Source: Solen grandis
Taxonomy: Eukaryota; Mollusca; Bivalvia; Adapedonta; Solenidae
Assembly (NCBI GenBank): GCA_021229015.1
Contig: CM037787.1
Coordinates: forward strand, 32,078,269-32,142,268
DNA: 64,000 nucleotides
Direction of reading: 5' to 3'
A program made the translations under genes and the position numbers. The notes beneath the pieces were generated by a model. It did no database searches, was not told where the DNA came from, and saw only the letters and a list, made by a program, of their open reading frames with translations. Below are positions 60,901 to 64,000 of the stretch, piece after piece (the first letter of the stretch is position 1; each line of letters begins with the position of its first letter).

Positions 60901-61301
60901 AAAAAAGCAAAACCTCTATTTGCAGGCGGACAGGATTGAAGGTCTGGGCATCAAGCTCTGATGATTTTTGTTGGATTTTTTTTTCTGTACATGTATTTGG
61001 TAAATAAAATTAAATTCTGAGGTAAATAGCAATTCTGCAGAAAACTGAAATACCATAATTAGGATTTTTCAGGAAGGATGCCCATGATACAGATCTTTTA
61101 AAAGATACCAGGCTTTACATTGGGGAAAAAGAAATCCATGAGTAAATACAAACTCGAGAATCACTGCATGTACCCGTACTTAAAGAAGATGTCTACAAAT
61201 AGCCCTTGATAAAGAAGGAAAAAGGATCTGTGACAAAGGGTGAAAAATAAACCCACTGAAAGTACTGGTTAGCATCACAAAAGATATAAGTTTCCACTTA
61301 C
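60901..61301. other. Part of COX11 intron 2
   Basis: No further repeat recognised. Confidence 0.5.
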
Positions 61302-61463
61302 TGTGATACAGTACTGCTGTGGTCTAAAGTCCCACTGCATGGTGGCTCCTTTGTGAGCTGAGAAGGTCACTTTGATTTCTCTGTCCTCTACCTTCTCCAT
61401 TTTGTATACCTGTTTCTCGTCAAAGTTGCGACTAAAACTCGTGCTTCCACCTAATCCAAATTG
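61302..61463 (-). CDS. COX11: COX11 exon 2
   Basis: 162 bases between the acceptor TTTATTGTAG and the donor ATCACA|GTAAGT. It encodes QFGLGGSTSF, EKVEDREIKVTFSAHKGATM and QWDFRPQQYCIT, the start of the intermembrane-space domain. Phase 0 with exons 1 and 3. Confidence 0.92.
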
Positions 61464-62755
61464 CTACAATAAAAAAATGACAGTTTTTACATTCCAACTT
61501 ACATAACCAGTAGTAAAGATATCTAGGGATTTTGTCTACATGAGACAGAAAATGTGCTGCATCAATGCAATATCATGCCCAAGACAAATGTCATACCACA
61601 TCTTATCAAATTATTCTCATCCCAATCCAGGGTTAGAACTTAAATAACTATGCACTAAAGCCAGCTTTTCCAGTGATATTATGTTGCAGTTTAAAACTGT
61701 ACATAACCTCACAATATTAAATATATTCCCTAAGCATTTAATTACTTTCACTTTGTGCTTAGTTGAGATAAAAACATGATCAAACAAGAGTTGTCTTAAG
61801 ACATTGCGCTCAACTTTTGTCAGTGCAGGACAGTATAATTTCCACCGAAAATGAACAAGTATTTCAACTTTGAAGTGAATATGTTTGATGCTTTTTGAGA
61901 AATGGACCTCGGCAAAAAAAATTTAACCACTGCCACTTCGGACACCCAAGACAGGGTCTTAACAATAGCTTCACTTTGTTTTTGGAAAAAGGGGAGCTCA
62001 AAATGTCTTATGATCCATCAACATTGGTATGAATCTGAAAATGAATTTATCATTTCCAAGGAAGCTCAATTTGAAAAGAGACTGCTACAAAAAAAAACTT
62101 AGCTTAACTGAACATTAATGAACCAAATTTGTTTACTTCTAATTTGTTTCTTTCTGATTTTAAGACTAAAATGATATATTAAATCCAAATTTCCCAGTTA
62201 TGAATTTCTGGTCGATTCCAGTCCTGATTTTGTAATTAATACACTCTTTTCAAATCTTATTTTGTGTCATTTTCCAAAAACAGGGTACATGGTTTGGCCA
62301 GCATGTGTCCAATTGTTAATTAATTAACTGCTAGTCAATATATGGCAGGCACAATGCCTGAATGTCACATGTATATTGTTGCAGTAGTATGTAACTATGT
62401 TAATAGAAGCACTTACGCAAAGATAAAGCTTTTTAAAGGTATGGCATTTAACACAAATACATTACACAGTGCATCAGCAAGTCCTGTCTGTGAATTACAA
62501 ATTGGCTATTGGATATAATATTACTAGTAACTCAGCATTTCATATATATCTAAACAGGGATTTTCACAATCTAGCAAATTTCACTATTCTCACAGGTCAA
62601 ATTTCAGTCAGATTTTAATCAGAAAAAATCATCATTTTAAGATTAATGATTATCAGCCTGGTCCTAAAGGCTTGATTTTCATATAAATAAGGTTATACAT
62701 GCACATCACTCTCAATCCCATTACCATATATTTTCTCAAAGATTCAGATTGATAA
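61464..62755. other. COX11 intron 1, first part
   Basis: Holds a partial second-family SINE at about 61525-61645 (minus) and the start of a dispersed repeat at about 61785 (caagagttgtcttaagacat, cgctcaac). The rest is unrecognised. Confidence 0.5.
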
Positions 62756-63014
62756 GGGGCCTCCGTCGCCGAGAGGGTAAAGTCGCTGACTTTAGCACTC
62801 ACTCAGCCCCTCACCGCGTGGGTTCGAATCCCAGCAAGGTCATTCGGATTTTCATGTGAGGAAGCCTTCCAGCTGGCTTGCGGAAGGTCGGTGGTTCTAC
62901 CCGGTTGCCTCTGTGCATTCGGAGTCTTCCTCCACCTGTAATTAGCTGGACGTCGCTATATGACTGACATACTGTCGAAGCCACGGTAAACTCAAATAGT
63001 CAAGTCAAGTCAAG
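62756..63014 (+). repeat. Full-length tRNA-derived SINE, third copy
   Basis: Same family as 7311 and 14703. A perfect 12-bp duplication TCAGATTGATAA lies at 62744-62755 and 63015-63026. The 3' tail is an AAGTC repeat. It lies in COX11 intron 1, on the opposite strand. Confidence 0.87.
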
Positions 63015-63207
63015 TCAGATTGATAATGTACTCACACAAAAAAAAGAGGAAAATGATACATAATTTAATTTTTGCTCTGTAATGCATTCTCTTTCAAATT
63101 TATATTTAAAAGAAGGATATACACACACCAGAGAAGTGATCCTTGCATGTCATCTCTGTTTACAGCAAGTAACACCAAACACAGAAGGCAGAAAACAAGA
63201 TATTCAC

Positions 63208-63639
63208 CTGACAGAAAGTTTTATACAGGGGTACTCCAGCATATGCAAAACCAATCATGAAGATAAACAGAGCCAGGACATACAAAATAGCTGATTGTAG
63301 AGCAGTTTCATTTCTCCTTCCGCCTGAAGAAGCAAAGCGAATCCACTGTGCACAGGCCCCACTCCTAGCTAATGGGGTTGTCAACGGTTGATGTGAGATA
63401 GTCATCTTATACAGTCTCTGTAACAGCCGTATGTTTCTCTTTGCAGATTGATTAAGCACATTTCCATGTAACAGTCTACAACTTGTTTTCCAGAATGCTT
63501 GGTTCACATGCTTAAAAGTTAGCTTTGATGGTGTGGACACAGATGGGCTTCTGACAGTTGTGTACAACAGGCACCTTGATATGGTATTATTGAATTTTAA
63601 AGCCATGGGGCTGTATCGAATTCCATAAAATAGTGCCAT
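63208..63639 (-). CDS. COX11: COX11 exon 1: cytochrome c oxidase assembly protein COX11
   Basis: COX11 is an inner-mitochondrial-membrane copper chaperone that delivers copper to the CuB site of cytochrome c oxidase subunit 1. This exon encodes about 144 residues. They comprise a basic, hydroxyl-rich N-terminus without acidic residues in the first 30, fitting a mitochondrial targeting sequence; the RRNETALQS junction; one membrane segment (AILYVLALFIFMIGFAYA); and the signature GVPLYKTFCQ. The donor is TGTCAG|GTGAAT. I chose the ATG at 63639, but a second Met at residue 12 is possible. Exons 1-4 join in phase 0 throughout. The extra 15 codons that read past the donor are intron. Confidence 0.93.
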
Positions 63640-63880
63640 CCTCTCTTCACTATTATTTCATGAATCTCTCCTCTTTTTTTTTAATGTACTTTTTATTAGC
63701 TTGAATCTGAAAGAAAGAATAGAGAGATTATATAAGTATGTCATCTGCATGTTAAATTCATACTGCTTTGCCCTCAACTAGGCCTATAATATTTTCTTTG
63801 TTTCAGTCAAACATTGTTGACTACAGATTGCATGTATTAAAAAAAAAATGTAATTCAAGGTAAACCAACCAGAAAGTTTG
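63640..63880. promoter_or_regulatory. Region upstream of COX11
   Basis: Should hold the COX11 promoter and 5' untranslated region. No clear TATA box or other site was identified. Confidence 0.3.
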
Positions 63881-64000
63881 TTTGTTTGGTTTAGCATCCC
63901 ACAGACAGTATTTCAGTCATTTTGGAGTCTATGTCTACTTGAAACAGATAGTGCTGCCACACTGCCACACATGCCATATACATGTGGTATAATATTACAC
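63881..64000 (-). repeat. Second-family SINE cut by the window end
   Basis: Tail and body blocks (cccacagacagtatttcagt, tagtgctgccacac, catgtggtataata) match 59583-59795. Confidence 0.62.

Noticed and set aside
63082..63294. Plus-strand open frames over COX11 exon 1
   Set aside because: Antisense shadows of COX11; the minus strand has the clear protein match.

Overview
This is nuclear DNA of an animal, most likely a marine bivalve mollusc. The sequence is AT-rich, genes are split by consensus GT-AG introns, and two recognisable host genes sit at the edges: a METTL24-like methyltransferase (plus strand, left) and the cytochrome c oxidase assembly gene COX11 (minus strand, right). Almost everything between them is mobile DNA: tRNA-derived SINEs, MITEs, BEL/Pao and LINE relics, a Helitron2/Helentron-type element, and repeats with internal tandem arrays that resemble common bivalve families. 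The mollusc assignment is inference from repeat style and gene content.

Layout. 0-3 kb: possible terminal exon of an unknown minus-strand gene, then the last two exons of the METTL24-like gene. 4-15 kb: gene-poor, with tRNA-like SINE fragments and two full-length SINEs with target-site duplications. 13.4-13.7 and 22.6-22.8 kb: two copies, in opposite orientation, of a MITE joined to a palindrome. 15.8-17.7 kb: a dead LINE split by a hAT-type MITE with a perfect 8-bp target duplication. 18.5-21.4 kb: a 2.9-kb element with about 250-bp inverted ends full of nested palindromes. 23.7-30 kb: MITEs and SINE pieces.

The most interesting part is 30-48 kb. At 30641-36371 lies a structurally complete 5.7-kb element: matching inverted ends GGGCT(G/A)TTTTAAAAAAAAA, a 4-bp duplication ATAG, six copies of the 15-mer TTTCACTCCTGACAT or close variants flanking the gene, and a minus-strand gene of five exons. 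Its spliced frame stays open for about 790 codons and appears to join a DDE-transposase-like protein to an OTU cysteine-protease domain. It lies beside a BEL/Pao relic. Directly downstream (about 37.9-48 kb) is a decayed Helentron carrying its own OTU, HUH-type Rep, PIF1-like helicase and endonuclease/exonuclease/phosphatase domains. A 15-bp inverted repeat lies at its two ends, and it sits inside an older TA-flanked MITE.

48-64 kb: repeats with internal tandem arrays, one 100-N assembly gap, nested MITEs, and COX11 exons 4 to 1 running leftwards. The last COX11 exon was not found; it may lie in the gap or outside the window. All reading was by eye; no database search was run.
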